From Myxococcales bacterium (GTDB lineage: Bacteria > Myxococcota_A > Polyangia > Polyangiales > Polyangiaceae): a DNA stretch of 19,330 nt. Shown piece after piece: positions 7,891 through 15,050 of the stretch. A program made the translations under genes and the position numbers. The stretch spans positions 1 to 19,330 of the forward strand of contig JAAFHJ010000032.1 of the NCBI GenBank assembly GCA_013298325.1, written 5' to 3'. The stretch's first letter is position 1; every line of letters starts with the position of its first letter. The notes under the pieces were generated by a model that worked only from the letters and a program-made list of their open reading frames with translations, had not been told where the DNA came from and searched no databases.

Positions 7891-9087
7891 TCACGGGGCG
7901 AGGCGCTCTTGCACGCCGCCGAGGGTGCTGCAGCCAGTTGCTGCGCTCGGGGAGAAGCGGCCCGTGCCGCTGAAGCCGAAGGGGTCGGTCGCCGCGCCGA
8001 CTGCGGCGAGACGGGTATTGATGCGAATGCGCCCGGCGCCGCCTCCGCCACCACCGGCGTTTTTCTTGAGATCCGGTGACGGTCCATCGGCGGCGTAGAC
8101 GCCGGCGGTGCCGTTCGGGTCGTCGGCCGAGGAGCCGTCGCCACCGTTGTTCCCAAGGTCGGTCGTGCCGCCCTTCGCGCGGCTTCCGTCGCCGGTCGCC
8201 GGATGACCGGCACCTGCGGTCCGGCCATCCATCGCGCCACCCCCCGCTCCGTTGGCCGCCAAGAAGCCTGCATGTTGCACGGTTACCCCTTCAAGAAGCA
8301 CCGCGCCGCCCGAGCCACCGCCGCCTCCGACGAAGGCGCCGAAACCGCCGCCCGCATCGATGATGCCGTTTCGACCGATGGCGATCGACGCCGCAGAAAT
8401 CTGGAGGGCGCCTCCGCCCGCGCCGCCGTTCGAGTAGCTCGCGCCGCCGGGCGCGCCGGGGACGAGCGGGATCAGCGTTTCGGTTCCGTAGACGCGGGTT
8501 GCGTCCGAGCCGCCACCGACGCCACAAAAACTCCCTCCGCCGGCGCCAACTTCCGAGCCCGAGCGACAGGCCGGCCCCGCCCCGTCGACACTGTTTTCTT
8601 TGTACTTATCGAGCCCATTGGCGCTCCCAAGGAGCCCTTCGTAGCCGCCGATGCGGGAGGCGGACAGGTCGACGCGGCCGTCGATTTGAACGGCGCCGCG
8701 GACGACGAAGATGATCGGGTAGTCGCCGTCGAGGGTGAGCGTTGCGCCCGCGGCGACGGTCAGTCCGTCGACCGGGACGACCAAGGCATCGCGATTGCCG
8801 ACGCGGACGATTTTCGAGACGCCTTCGGCAGCGGCGCCGCAGGTGCTGTGGATCTCGGTGGCGGTCTTTGCGCCGATCTTGCAGGTGCTCGTGACCGAGA
8901 TCGCGGGGGCGGTAGCAAGCGCGAGATCGCCAATGTTCGAGGCGACATAGGGGAGGAACACCGACGGGACGGCGTGGCTCGGATCGGTCGCCGGGTCGGC
9001 GGAAAGATCGGCCTCGACGGTGCATCCGGCGGCGATCGGGAGGAGGGCGGCGGCGACGAACGGAGCGAGGAGACGGAGCGTGTTCAT
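7891..9087 (-). CDS. glycine-rich exported lipoprotein
   Basis: Starting at ATG 9087 the 398-residue product begins with a lipoprotein signal peptide: Arg5, a hydrophobic core and AAGC with Cys22 as the likely lipidated residue. The region from about 60 to 145 contains APAISV and a YPIIFVVRGAVQIDGRVDLSA segment typical of large surface proteins from Myxococcota and other Deltaproteobacteria-like lineages. From about 145 to the end it is dominated by glycine runs (GGGGGSGGA, GGGGGGAGRI) with interspersed aliphatic beta-strand segments, suggesting a beta-helix. It is probably anchored at the outer membrane. Several scattered cysteines could form disulfides. An upstream in-frame extension to 9159 lacks signal-peptide character and was rejected. 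The function is unknown. Confidence 0.85.
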   Translation of the reverse strand: MNTLRLLAPFVAAALLPIAAGCTVEADLSADPATDPSHAVPSVFLPYVASNIGDLALATAPAISVTSTCKIGAKTATEIHSTCGAAAEGVSKIVRVGNRDALVVPVDGLTVAAGATLTLDGDYPIIFVVRGAVQIDGRVDLSASRIGGYEGLLGSANGLDKYKENSVDGAGPACRSGSEVGAGGGSFCGVGGGSDATRVYGTETLIPLVPGAPGGASYSNGGAGGGALQISAASIAIGRNGIIDAGGGFGAFVGGGGGSGGAVLLEGVTVQHAGFLAANGAGGGAMDGRTAGAGHPATGDGSRAKGGTTDLGNNGGDGSSADDPNGTAGVYAADGPSPDLKKNAGGGGGGAGRIRINTRLAAVGAATDPFGFSGTGRFSPSAATGCSTLGGVQERLAP

Positions 9088-9187
9088 GGCGCCCCATCGG
9101 CCGGCACGCGGTGCTTGTTGCGTGAATTCGTCGAGGGGGGGCACTTTTTTCCGAAACACAGGAATTTACCGGTGAAAGGATGCGGCG

Positions 9188-10579
9188 GTGATCGCCGAAC
9201 TTGCCGACCTCGAACCCGACGCGCGCCGCTGCGCCTCCCTCCTTCAGGACCTGCTCCGTGTGCGGACGGTAAACCGCAGTCCCCTCGATCCTTCCGAGAA
9301 GGACGAGAGTGACGGCGAACGAGAAGCGGCCCAGCGGCTCGCCGATTTTTTTGCCGATCACGGCATTGAGTCTGAGCTTCTCGAAGGCTTTCCCGGTCGG
9401 ACGAACATCGTCGCGCGCCTCAAGGGGAGCGGTGAATTGCCCCCGTTGCTGCTCAATGCCCATTTGGACGTCGTTGAGGCCGACGAAACTCAATGGCGGG
9501 TCCCCCCCTTCGAAGGGCGCGTGCAAGACGGCTATCTTTGGGGCCGTGGCGCCGTTGATATGAAGAATATGGCAGCGATGAGCGCTGCCGTCCTCGTCAT
9601 GCTGAAGGAGCGTGGCGTGCCGCTGAAGCGGGACGTGATCTTCGCTGGCGTCGCCGACGAAGAGGCGGGGTGCGTCCGCGGGTCGCTCTGGCTCGCCAAG
9701 GAACACCCGGACAAGATTCGTGCAGAGTACATGCTTGGCGAGGTCGGCGGCTTTTCGTTGAACCTCTTCGGCAAGACGTTTTACCCGATCCAGGTCGCCG
9801 AAAAGGGGACCGTCTGGTTACGTGCAACATACACTGGTGAGCCGGGCCACGGCTCGATGCCGAAGCCGAACTCGGCCGTTCTTAAGCTTGCAAAAGCGCT
9901 GACTAAGCTCGGAAAAACGCGTTTGCCGATGCACCCGACGGAGGCCGTTCGTGGCTTCGTCGATGGTCTCGCGAAAGGGCTCCCGCCGATCCAAGGGAAG
10001 GTCCTCGGGCGGCTGACGACGCCGCAAGTCGCGGGGCTCATCCTCGACTACCTCGTGAAGGACGACGGGCAGCGGAACGCCTTCGCGGCGATGCTCTCCA
10101 ACACGGCCAGCCCGACGATTTTGCACGGAGGAAACAAGGTGAACGTCATCCCCGGGCGCGCCTCGGTGGCCATCGATGGACGTACGCTCCCTGGGCAGAC
10201 CGAAGCCGCATTTCTTCAAGAACTTCGAGCAGTTCTTGGCGAGGAAGCGCAGTTTGAGGTCTTCCACCGCGCCGATCCGGTCATCACGCCGACCGACACG
10301 CCGCTCTTTGCCCACCTCGGGAACGTCCTCCGGCGCCACGATCCGACGGCGACCCCGCTGCCGTATTTGACCGTCGGCTTTACCGACGCGAAGGCCTACG
10401 CGGCGCTCGGCACGAAAAGCTACGGATTTTCCCCCGTTCGCTTCGACCCAACGGCCGATCTTTCCTTCTCGCGGATGTACCACGGCCACGACGAACGCAT
10501 CCCTTTGGACGGGCTCGCGTGGGGTCTCACGGTCCTCTACGAGGTGGTGTCCGAATTTGCAGGTGCGAAAACCCTGTAA
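9188..10579 (+). CDS. M20-family metallopeptidase
   Basis: The 463-residue protein is read from GTG 9188, with AAAGGA seven bases upstream. M20 di-zinc ligands are evident: His92 and Asp94 in LLNAHLDVV, Asp124 in GRGAVDMKN, the Glu158-Glu159 pair in ADEEAG, Glu185 in LGEVGG and His432 in MYHGHDER. The dimerisation (lid) domain lies at about residues 195-345, with the usual GEPGHGSMP segment that contributes a catalytic-site His from the partner subunit. Family members hydrolyse dipeptides or acylated amino acids (carboxypeptidase, aminoacylase or succinyl-diaminopimelate desuccinylase types); this subtype cannot be assigned. There is no signal peptide, so it is probably cytoplasmic. The gene diverges from the lipoprotein gene across 100 bases and lies 225 bases upstream of mglB. 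Confidence 0.94.
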   Translation: MIAELADLEPDARRCASLLQDLLRVRTVNRSPLDPSEKDESDGEREAAQRLADFFADHGIESELLEGFPGRTNIVARLKGSGELPPLLLNAHLDVVEADETQWRVPPFEGRVQDGYLWGRGAVDMKNMAAMSAAVLVMLKERGVPLKRDVIFAGVADEEAGCVRGSLWLAKEHPDKIRAEYMLGEVGGFSLNLFGKTFYPIQVAEKGTVWLRATYTGEPGHGSMPKPNSAVLKLAKALTKLGKTRLPMHPTEAVRGFVDGLAKGLPPIQGKVLGRLTTPQVAGLILDYLVKDDGQRNAFAAMLSNTASPTILHGGNKVNVIPGRASVAIDGRTLPGQTEAAFLQELRAVLGEEAQFEVFHRADPVITPTDTPLFAHLGNVLRRHDPTATPLPYLTVGFTDAKAYAALGTKSYGFSPVRFDPTADLSFSRMYHGHDERIPLDGLAWGLTVLYEVVSEFAGAKTL

Positions 10580-10634
10580 ATTTCATCGGCGTGTGCACAT
10601 GTCGGACCCATTTTCGGCGTCTGGATTCCCGTGC

Positions 10635-10662
10635 TTGCACCGCGCCGAACGCGTCGGATACA
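10635..10662 (+). promoter_or_regulatory. possible mglBA promoter
   Basis: TTGCAC (10635-10640) and GATACA (10657-10662) are separated by 16 bases in the 225-base gap upstream of mglB. The -35 is good, while the -10 lacks the final T. The position fits a promoter for the mglB-mglA operon with a leader of about 135 bases, but the match is weak. Confidence 0.3.
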
Positions 10663-10731
10663 ACGTTGCTCCCAAGACGGAGCCCCGAGTTCCGGCTCGG
10701 TCGCGAAGGACCTACATCCCGCGCGCCGAGA

Positions 10732-10747
10732 CACCGGACTTCCGGTG
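10732..10747. promoter_or_regulatory. palindrome in the mglB leader
   Basis: CACCGGA and TCCGGTG form perfect seven-base arms around a two-base centre, 57 bases before the mglB start codon. The small centre favours a DNA-binding site for a dimeric regulator over an RNA hairpin. It is the clearest symmetric element in this gap. Confidence 0.4.
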
Positions 10748-10804
10748 CAGTCTGCAAGTATCGCGCGCGCTCTACGAGAGCGAACGCCCTTCGGAGGCAG
10801 TGAG

Positions 10805-11287
10805 ATGGTCAATCCGCAGATGGTGATGTACGAAGAGGAGTTCAATCAGATCCAGACGGTCGTTGATCGCCTGGTTCGTGACGCGAACGCCAAGGTCGTC
10901 TTCATCGTCGACAAGAACGGGCAGCAGATCGCGGCGAGTGGCGACATTGAAAACGTCGACACCACGAGCCTCGCTTCGCTCACGGCCGGTAACATCGCCG
11001 CAACGGGCGGAATGGCGAAGCTCCTCAAGGAGAACGAATTCGCCACTCAGTTCCATGAAGGCGAAAAAGCGAACATCCACATCCAGCTCGTGGGAAATCG
11101 AATCATCCTCGTGGTGATCTTCGACTCCCGCTCGAGCCTTGGTCTTGTGCGACTCCGCGTGAAGAAGGCGAGCGAAGAGCTCAATCATATCTTCGAGAAT
11201 CTCTTGAAGAAGGTGTCGGATCCGGGCGCGGATTCTCCGTTCGCGGAGATTACCGACGAAGACATCGATAACCTCTTCAACGATTGA
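10805..11287 (+). CDS. mglB: MglB, roadblock/LC7 GTPase-activating protein of MglA
   Basis: The gene encodes 160 residues from ATG 10805, with GGAGG seven bases upstream; the open frame before it is not protein-like. MVMYEEEFNQI, NAKVVFIVDKNGQQIAASG, TTSLASLTAGNIAATGGMAKLL and the acidic C-terminus SPFAEITDEDIDNLF match Myxococcus MglB closely as I remember it. MglB is a roadblock/LC7 homodimer that binds MglA at the lagging cell pole, stimulates GTP hydrolysis and excludes active MglA from that pole. The C-terminal helix, which in MglB contributes to MglA nucleotide exchange, is present. It lies 61 bases upstream of mglA in the conserved mglB-mglA order. All expected parts are intact. Confidence 0.97.
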   Translation: MVNPQMVMYEEEFNQIQTVVDRLVRDANAKVVFIVDKNGQQIAASGDIENVDTTSLASLTAGNIAATGGMAKLLKENEFATQFHEGEKANIHIQLVGNRIILVVIFDSRSSLGLVRLRVKKASEELNHIFENLLKKVSDPGADSPFAEITDEDIDNLFND

Positions 11288-11348
11288 CCCGATTCGACTC
11301 ATACCGCGTTCGTGATTGACGAACCCGGATGAGATCCGCGAGGCCGCC

Positions 11349-11942
11349 ATGAGCTTCATCAACATCATGCAGCGCGAGATCAACTGCAAGCTCGTCTATT
11401 ACGGGCCGGGTCTCTGCGGGAAGACTACGAATCTTCAGTATATTTACGAGCGTACGAATCCGGAAGCGAAGGGGAAAATGATCTCCCTCGCGACGGAGAC
11501 CGAGCGTACGCTTTTCTTCGACTTCTTGCCGCTCTCGCTCGGCGAGGTGAAGGGCTTCAAAACCCGTTTCCACCTCTACACCGTGCCTGGCCAAGTCTTC
11601 TACGACGCCTCACGCAAACTGATCCTCAAAGGGGTCGATGGCGTGGTCTTCGTGGCCGACTCCCAGATCGAGCGTGCAGAAGCGAACTTGGAGTCGGTGG
11701 AAAACCTGCGGGCGAACCTCGCCGAGCAGGGATACAACCTCGATAAGATCCCGTACGTCATCCAGTACAACAAGCGGGACCTTCCGAACGTTGCCACCGT
11801 GGAAGAGCTCCGTTCGATGCTCAACCCGACCGGAGTCCCCGACTTCGAAGGGGTTGCGCGTACCGGCGTCGGCGTCTTTGATACCCTCAAGGCGGTCGCG
11901 AAGCTGGTCCTTACGGAACTCAAGAAGAGCCAGAGCGGCTGA
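11349..11942 (+). CDS. mglA: MglA, Ras-like GTPase for cell polarity and motility
   Basis: Read from ATG 11349 (GAGG five bases upstream), the product has 197 residues, against 195 in Myxococcus xanthus. The P-loop is GPGLCGKTT (19-27). PM3 is TVPGQ, with Thr78 where Ras proteins have Asp, a hallmark of the MglA group. The base-specificity motif is NKRD (141-144). The beta-2 strand that shifts register on GTP binding is present around residues 50-75 (TERTLFFDFLPL). GTP-bound MglA marks the leading pole and recruits the motility machinery; MglB switches it off. An in-frame upstream extension to 11316 was rejected for lack of a ribosome site and of conservation. The operon ends at the terminator starting at 11963. 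Confidence 0.98.
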   Translation: MSFINIMQREINCKLVYYGPGLCGKTTNLQYIYERTNPEAKGKMISLATETERTLFFDFLPLSLGEVKGFKTRFHLYTVPGQVFYDASRKLILKGVDGVVFVADSQIERAEANLESVENLRANLAEQGYNLDKIPYVIQYNKRDLPNVATVEELRSMLNPTGVPDFEGVARTGVGVFDTLKAVAKLVLTELKKSQSG

Positions 11943-11962
11943 CCGCCCCTCTTCTTTTCACG

Positions 11963-11999
11963 AAAACACCGCCTCTTCCGAGGTGGTGTTTTTCGTTTG
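11963..11999 (+). terminator. intrinsic terminator of mglBA
   Basis: Left arm AAAACACCGCCTC (11963-11975), loop TTCC and right arm GAGGTGGTGTTTT (11980-11992) pair over 13 positions with one G-T, followed by TCGTTTGT. It lies 20 bases after the mglA stop. Confidence 0.9.
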
Positions 12000-12248
12000 T
12001 CTGTTTGCAAAACGTGGCGCCGCTTGAGGCGATTCTCAAAGAGGGAATGACCACACTGGCAGCGCAATTCGAAGCTACGAAGCGCGATCTGTATGCAGGA
12101 TACACAGATGAGGCAAGCCGCGGCGCGGTCCTGTCCGTTGCTGGTAGTGACGTCGCAAGAGACGCCGGGCCTACTGACTGGGCCCTTCGAACACGACGAA
12201 ACCTGCGTTTCTGCGGGAACTTCGGAATGCGGTCACCCATCGAGCGCT

Positions 12249-12266
12249 GATCCTCCTTGGAGGATC
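12249..12266. promoter_or_regulatory. perfect palindrome upstream of the small basic gene
   Basis: GATCCTCC and GGAGGATC are exact eight-base inverted repeats around TT, just upstream of the weak promoter-like pair at 12276-12305. It could be an operator. It is followed by a run of GATC/CGATCG words (12264-12294) that is locally unusual. Confidence 0.45.
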
Positions 12267-12356
12267 GCGATCCGTTTGATCCGATCGCCGATCGCATGCT
12301 AGGTCGGCGTTTCCCTTTTGGGCGTGCCGTACTCGCGTGCCGCCTTCTGCGGTCGC

Positions 12357-12381
12357 GGGCCGTCCGCGGCCCCGACTTTTT
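12357..12381 (+). promoter_or_regulatory. terminator-like leader hairpin (possible attenuator)
   Basis: GGGCCG (12357-12362), loop TCCG and CGGCCC (12367-12372) form an all-GC stem. A run of five T begins four bases later (12377-12381), and the ribosome binding site GGAGG follows at about 12390. A terminator-like hairpin inside the leader suggests attenuation, but the T-run is offset from the stem, which weakens the case. Confidence 0.4.
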
Positions 12382-12399
12382 CGCCCACCGGAGGCCACC

Positions 12400-12522
12400 A
12401 TGTACCTCGTTCTCTCCAAGAAGCCGCGCAAGTCGAAGCGCAACACCAGCAGCCGTTACCGCGCGAAGCTCAAGGCCAAGGATCGCGGTCGCCGCGGTCG
12501 CGTCTACCAGACGAACAAGTGA
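12400..12522 (+). CDS. 40-residue highly basic small protein
   Basis: The product runs from ATG 12400 to TGA 12522 and begins MYLVLSKKPRKSKRNTSSRY. Sixteen of 40 residues are Lys or Arg and one is acidic, so the isoelectric point is extreme. CCGGAGG with five-base spacing is one of the best ribosome sites in the window, and a strong terminator follows 23 bases after the stop, so this is almost certainly a discrete, well-expressed gene. Composition and size recall small ribosomal proteins (bL34, bL36, bTHX) or nucleoid-binding peptides, but I do not recognise the sequence as any of them. There is no signal peptide or membrane segment. Its function is unknown; binding to rRNA or DNA is inferred from charge only. 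Confidence 0.83.
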   Translation: MYLVLSKKPRKSKRNTSSRYRAKLKAKDRGRRGRVYQTNK

Positions 12523-12545
12523 GCGCTTCGCCGCTCTCGGAGAAG

Positions 12546-12583
12546 AAGCTCGATCGTCCTCGGACCGATCGAGCTTTTTCTTT
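12546..12583 (+). terminator. intrinsic terminator after the basic small protein gene
   Basis: AAGCTCGATCG (12546-12556) and CGATCGAGCTT (12566-12576) pair perfectly over 11 bases around a nine-base loop, followed by TTTCTTT. If the next gene began at GTG 12519 this hairpin would lie inside its coding region. Confidence 0.85.
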
Positions 12584-13418
12584 GCGCCCCGAAAACGACC
12601 TGTTTCTACTGACCTGCGGACACCTGGAAATTCCGGCGGTTGCCTTCTCTGAGCGCCCGCTGGACGACCTGTGGAGCCGGACAACGATCACCACCACCGT
12701 CGCCGTCCTTCGGCGCGGCGAGGCCATCACGCTCGTCGATTGCGGTTACGCAAGCGCCACCTGTGAGGATCCGTATCGGGAACTCGGCGTCTTCCACGCG
12801 GCGATGCTGGGGCTGACCCCGAAAGCGACGCGCTCGATTGTTGTCCAGCTCGCCGATGCAGGGATTGCGGCGAGCCAGGTAACGACGATCGTAGCGACCC
12901 ATTTGCACCTCGACCACATTGGTGCTTTTTCCGATTTTCCAAACGCTGAACTTGTCGTTGAAGAACGCGAATATGAAGCGTTTCGGGCGGGGAAGAATCC
13001 TGGTTACAATCAGAAGGATCGCGAGGCTCTGGCACGTGCGGCGTCCCGCATAACGACGTGGAGCGCCGAGGAACGCTGGATGGGGACCGCCGACGCGCTT
13101 CGGGACGGCTTCGATGTGCATGGCGACGGTCGCGTCCGCCTGGTCGGCCTTCCAGGGCATACGCAGTCGTCATCAGCCGCGCTTCTTGACGGGCGCTTGC
13201 TTCACGTCGGCGACGCAGCGTTTCAGGCGTGGGAGTACCGGAAGCGGCGCGCAAGCGTGTATGGTGCACTGACGGCTTACGATCGCGCCGGCTACCGAGC
13301 CGGTCTTGTGGCGTTGGGCGCTTTTGAAGATGCGTGCATCACACATGGAATTGCCGTCGTGACCAGCCACGACCGTGAGCAATGGTCGGCGCTGGCATCT
13401 GACGACGAGCCTTCGTAG
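12582..13418 (+). CDS. metallo-beta-lactamase-fold hydrolase (lactonase-like)
   Basis: The HxHxDH zinc motif THLHLDHIG is clear at about nucleotides 12898-12924. Further metal ligands are the His of GLPGHTQSS, the Asp of LLHVGDAAF and the His in the C-terminal VTSHDREQW. Layout and a TCGHLEIPAVAF start resemble the N-acyl-homoserine lactone lactonase/AttM-like subgroup, but the substrate cannot be assigned. The fold binds two zinc ions and hydrolyses esters, lactones, thioesters or phosphodiesters. The start is uncertain. TTG 12582 (278 residues) begins just before the conserved core. GTG 12519 overlaps the preceding stop as GTGA (299 residues) but places a terminator hairpin inside the gene. 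Neither has a good ribosome site. It lies 9 bases upstream of the [2Fe-2S] gene and is probably cotranscribed with it. Confidence 0.88.
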   Translation: MRPENDLFLLTCGHLEIPAVAFSERPLDDLWSRTTITTTVAVLRRGEAITLVDCGYASATCEDPYRELGVFHAAMLGLTPKATRSIVVQLADAGIAASQVTTIVATHLHLDHIGAFSDFPNAELVVEEREYEAFRAGKNPGYNQKDREALARAASRITTWSAEERWMGTADALRDGFDVHGDGRVRLVGLPGHTQSSSAALLDGRLLHVGDAAFQAWEYRKRRASVYGALTAYDRAGYRAGLVALGAFEDACITHGIAVVTSHDREQWSALASDDEPS

Positions 13419-13427
13419 AGTCCGTTC

Positions 13428-13724
13428 ATGCCGAAAGTGCTCGTCTGCCGTTGTGAAGACGTCACCCTCCACGAACTGGAGGAGGCGATGGCGCGCGGCC
13501 ACCGGGACCTGGAGTCGGTCAAGCGCTACACGGGTTTTGGAACGGGTTTTTGCCAAGGAAAGCAATGCCTTGCGACATGTGCACGCCTGGTCGCTGCCCG
13601 CGGCGGCGACGCGAGTGCCCCGTTTACGTCACGCCCGCCCTACCACCCGGCGCGCCTCGGCGACCTCGCCGGACTGGCGAACGCGGTCGACGACGAGGAG
13701 CGCGCCGGGCGCCCGCCCCACTGA
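13428..13724 (+). CDS. BFD-like [2Fe-2S]-binding small protein
   Basis: This 98-residue protein from ATG 13428 has Cys7-x-Cys9 (VCRCEDVT) and Cys42-x4-Cys47 in GTGFCQGKQC. That matches the BFD-like [2Fe-2S] domains found in amine and amino-acid dehydrogenases such as hydroxyproline or D-proline dehydrogenase small subunits and sarcosine oxidase alpha chains. In those enzymes the cluster relays electrons between flavins. Helical residues 13-35 (TLHELEEAMARG) fit the family. The last 40 residues are proline- and charge-rich and not conserved-looking. No flavoprotein partner is encoded here, so it acts either alone or with a distant gene. It ends just before a strong terminator. Confidence 0.87.
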   Translation: MPKVLVCRCEDVTLHELEEAMARGHRDLESVKRYTGFGTGFCQGKQCLATCARLVAARGGDASAPFTSRPPYHPARLGDLAGLANAVDDEERAGRPPH

Positions 13725-13729
13725 GCTAC

Positions 13730-13769
13730 AAACGACGAAAGCGACCCGCGGGGGGTCGCTTCTTCGTTT
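13730..13769. terminator. bidirectional intrinsic terminator between convergent genes
   Basis: Arms AAACGACGAAAGCGACCC and GGGTCGCTTCTTCGTTT (13730-13747 and 13753-13769) pair over about 16 positions with a small bulge and have A-rich and T-rich outer ends. Located between the convergent [2Fe-2S] gene and the roadblock regulator, it probably serves both. Confidence 0.88.
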
Positions 13770-13781
13770 GATTCGTCGGAA

Positions 13782-15050
13782 TCAGGCGACGATCGCTTCG
13801 AGGCCCGTAAGGAACTTCGGAAGAGCGACGCTGATGATGATTCCGAGCTGAACCTTCTTCTTGTCGACGAGGATCCCCGCGCGGATTTCGCCGCAGGGGA
13901 GGACAATGACGAGTTTGTCGGTGTCGAGGTCGAGGAGGTAGTACTTCGCGAGGCTGGGGAAGCCGGACTCGGAGAGCGTGTCGTTGAGCATGTTGGTCAT
14001 GCGATTGAAGAGCGCGGTGGCGACCGGCTGGGAGTTGTGTCCCGCGATCGACATGCCGTCCTGGACGACCCAGATGTCGACGGCCATGAGGCCGGCTCCG
14101 AGGGATTCCTGAAGCTTTTCAACCGCCAGATTTGCTTTATCGATATTCATTGATTTTTCCTCAATTTTGCCCGCAGGCACGGGTTCTGCCTGGAGAATTT
14201 CAGTCACGTCGGGGAGCGGTGTTTGGCGGGGCATAGGCCCGACAACCAGCATATTCGCCGAAGGCGGCGGGGGACCGCTCGGCAAGAGATCGAAGACGAG
14301 ATCGTCAGAGCCGGCCATCGCAGGCGGGGCCTTCGTACGTCGGAGCTCGTCCTGTTTTCGAACCGCTTCGAGCACAATTTCCATCAAAGGATGGCAGAGA
14401 CTCGTAGGCGGGAGGCTTGCGTGCTCGCGCAGTTCAATCGTTGGAAGTCCCGCGGCTAGCAGGGCGAACGCTGCCGGGATCCCCTGCATGTCGCCCACCT
14501 CGGCGCCGATGAGGTTTCCGTCAGATACGAGAATTCGACCGATCACTTCGTCGGTGCGTACCGTGACGATGCCGCGCGTCCGCTCCATCGCGAGGAGTTG
14601 AAGAAATGCGGCGAGGTTGATGCCGTCGATGTGCGCGCTCCGGGCGGCGAGCTCTTCGCGCACAAGCTGGAGAACGTCTGCAAATTCAACCGGCTTCGGG
14701 AGGAACGAAAAAACGCCCAAACGCGTGAGCGCGCGAAGCGACTCGCCGGAAGGACTTGCCGTTAGCGCGATCACGGGGACGCGCAACTTCCGGTTGAGGA
14801 CCTCTGCGATGAGCTGAAAGCCGTCCATTCCCGGCATTTTCAGGTCGGTCACGAGGACGTCGACCGGTTCCGCATCGAGGATCGCGAGGGCGTCGTAGCC
14901 GTTTGACGCGGCGCGAACGACGAATCGTTCGTGGGCGCCGACGTCGGCGAGCCGCTCCACGAAGCTCCGGAGAAATAGCGCCTCGTCGTCCACCACGAGA
15001 ACGCGCCGCGGGGCTTCGGAGGAGGGGGGTGCGGATAGGTTCGTGTTCAT
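13782..15050 (-). CDS. response regulator: receiver, PATAN/DUF4388, roadblock domain
   Basis: The 422-residue product starts at ATG 15050, overlapping the histidine kinase stop as ATGA. The receiver (about 15-135) has all active residues: Asp21-Asp22-Glu23, phospho-acceptor Asp69 (VTDLKMPGMDGF), Thr97 and Lys119 in PKPVEF. Residues about 138-235 match DUF4388/PATAN (INLAAFLQLLAMERTRGIV, GRILVSDGNLIGAEVGD). A Pro-rich linker leads to a roadblock/LC7-like domain (about 300-422) with LGAGLMAVDIWVVQDG and LVIVLPCGEIRAGIL. Roadblock proteins bind small GTPases such as MglA, so phosphorylation by the coupled kinase might control a GTPase. That is inference. A strong ribosome site at 14159-14162 precedes an internal ATG (14150) at the roadblock boundary. 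There is no DNA-binding domain. Confidence 0.92.
   Translation of the reverse strand: MNTNLSAPPSSEAPRRVLVVDDEALFLRSFVERLADVGAHERFVVRAASNGYDALAILDAEPVDVLVTDLKMPGMDGFQLIAEVLNRKLRVPVIALTASPSGESLRALTRLGVFSFLPKPVEFADVLQLVREELAARSAHIDGINLAAFLQLLAMERTRGIVTVRTDEVIGRILVSDGNLIGAEVGDMQGIPAAFALLAAGLPTIELREHASLPPTSLCHPLMEIVLEAVRKQDELRRTKAPPAMAGSDDLVFDLLPSGPPPPSANMLVVGPMPRQTPLPDVTEILQAEPVPAGKIEEKSMNIDKANLAVEKLQESLGAGLMAVDIWVVQDGMSIAGHNSQPVATALFNRMTNMLNDTLSESGFPSLAKYYLLDLDTDKLVIVLPCGEIRAGILVDKKKVQLGIIISVALPKFLTGLEAIVA
14148..14162 (-). promoter_or_regulatory. internal ribosome binding site and ATG before the roadblock domain
   Basis: Inside the regulator gene, minus-strand GAGG (plus 14159-14162) lies eight bases before an in-frame ATG (plus 14148-14150). 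The surrounding 30 bases are A/T-rich in an otherwise GC-rich gene. Translation from here would give a free 122-residue roadblock protein ending at 13782. Confidence 0.55.

Larger units (their letters stand above)
12000..12399. other. long intergenic region before the basic small protein gene
   Basis: No convincing gene lies in these 400 bases. A plus-strand frame from 12005 (or ATG 12048) to 12250 is open but lacks domains, clear codon bias and known homology. The stretch holds a GGGCC-N9-GGCCC inverted repeat at about 12167-12186, the palindrome at 12249-12266, a weak promoter-like pair (TTGATC at 12276, TAGGTC at 12300) and the hairpin at 12357-12372. It may carry a leader or a small RNA. 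Confidence 0.5.

Noticed and set aside
8203..9312. 369-residue plus-strand open frame
   Set aside because: It is antisense to the glycine-rich lipoprotein; glycine codons read in reverse create long Ala/Arg frames.
8606..9706. 366-residue minus-strand open frame
   Set aside because: It spans the lipoprotein start and the M20 gene, and both of those have clear family evidence.
12005..12250. 81-residue plus-strand frame in the gap after mglA
   Set aside because: No domain, no clear codon bias and only a weak ribosome site at ATG 12048. It was kept as intergenic.
12582..13418. Naming the hydrolase an acyl-homoserine lactone lactonase
   Set aside because: Only the general zinc motif is certain. 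Many subfamilies with different substrates share it.
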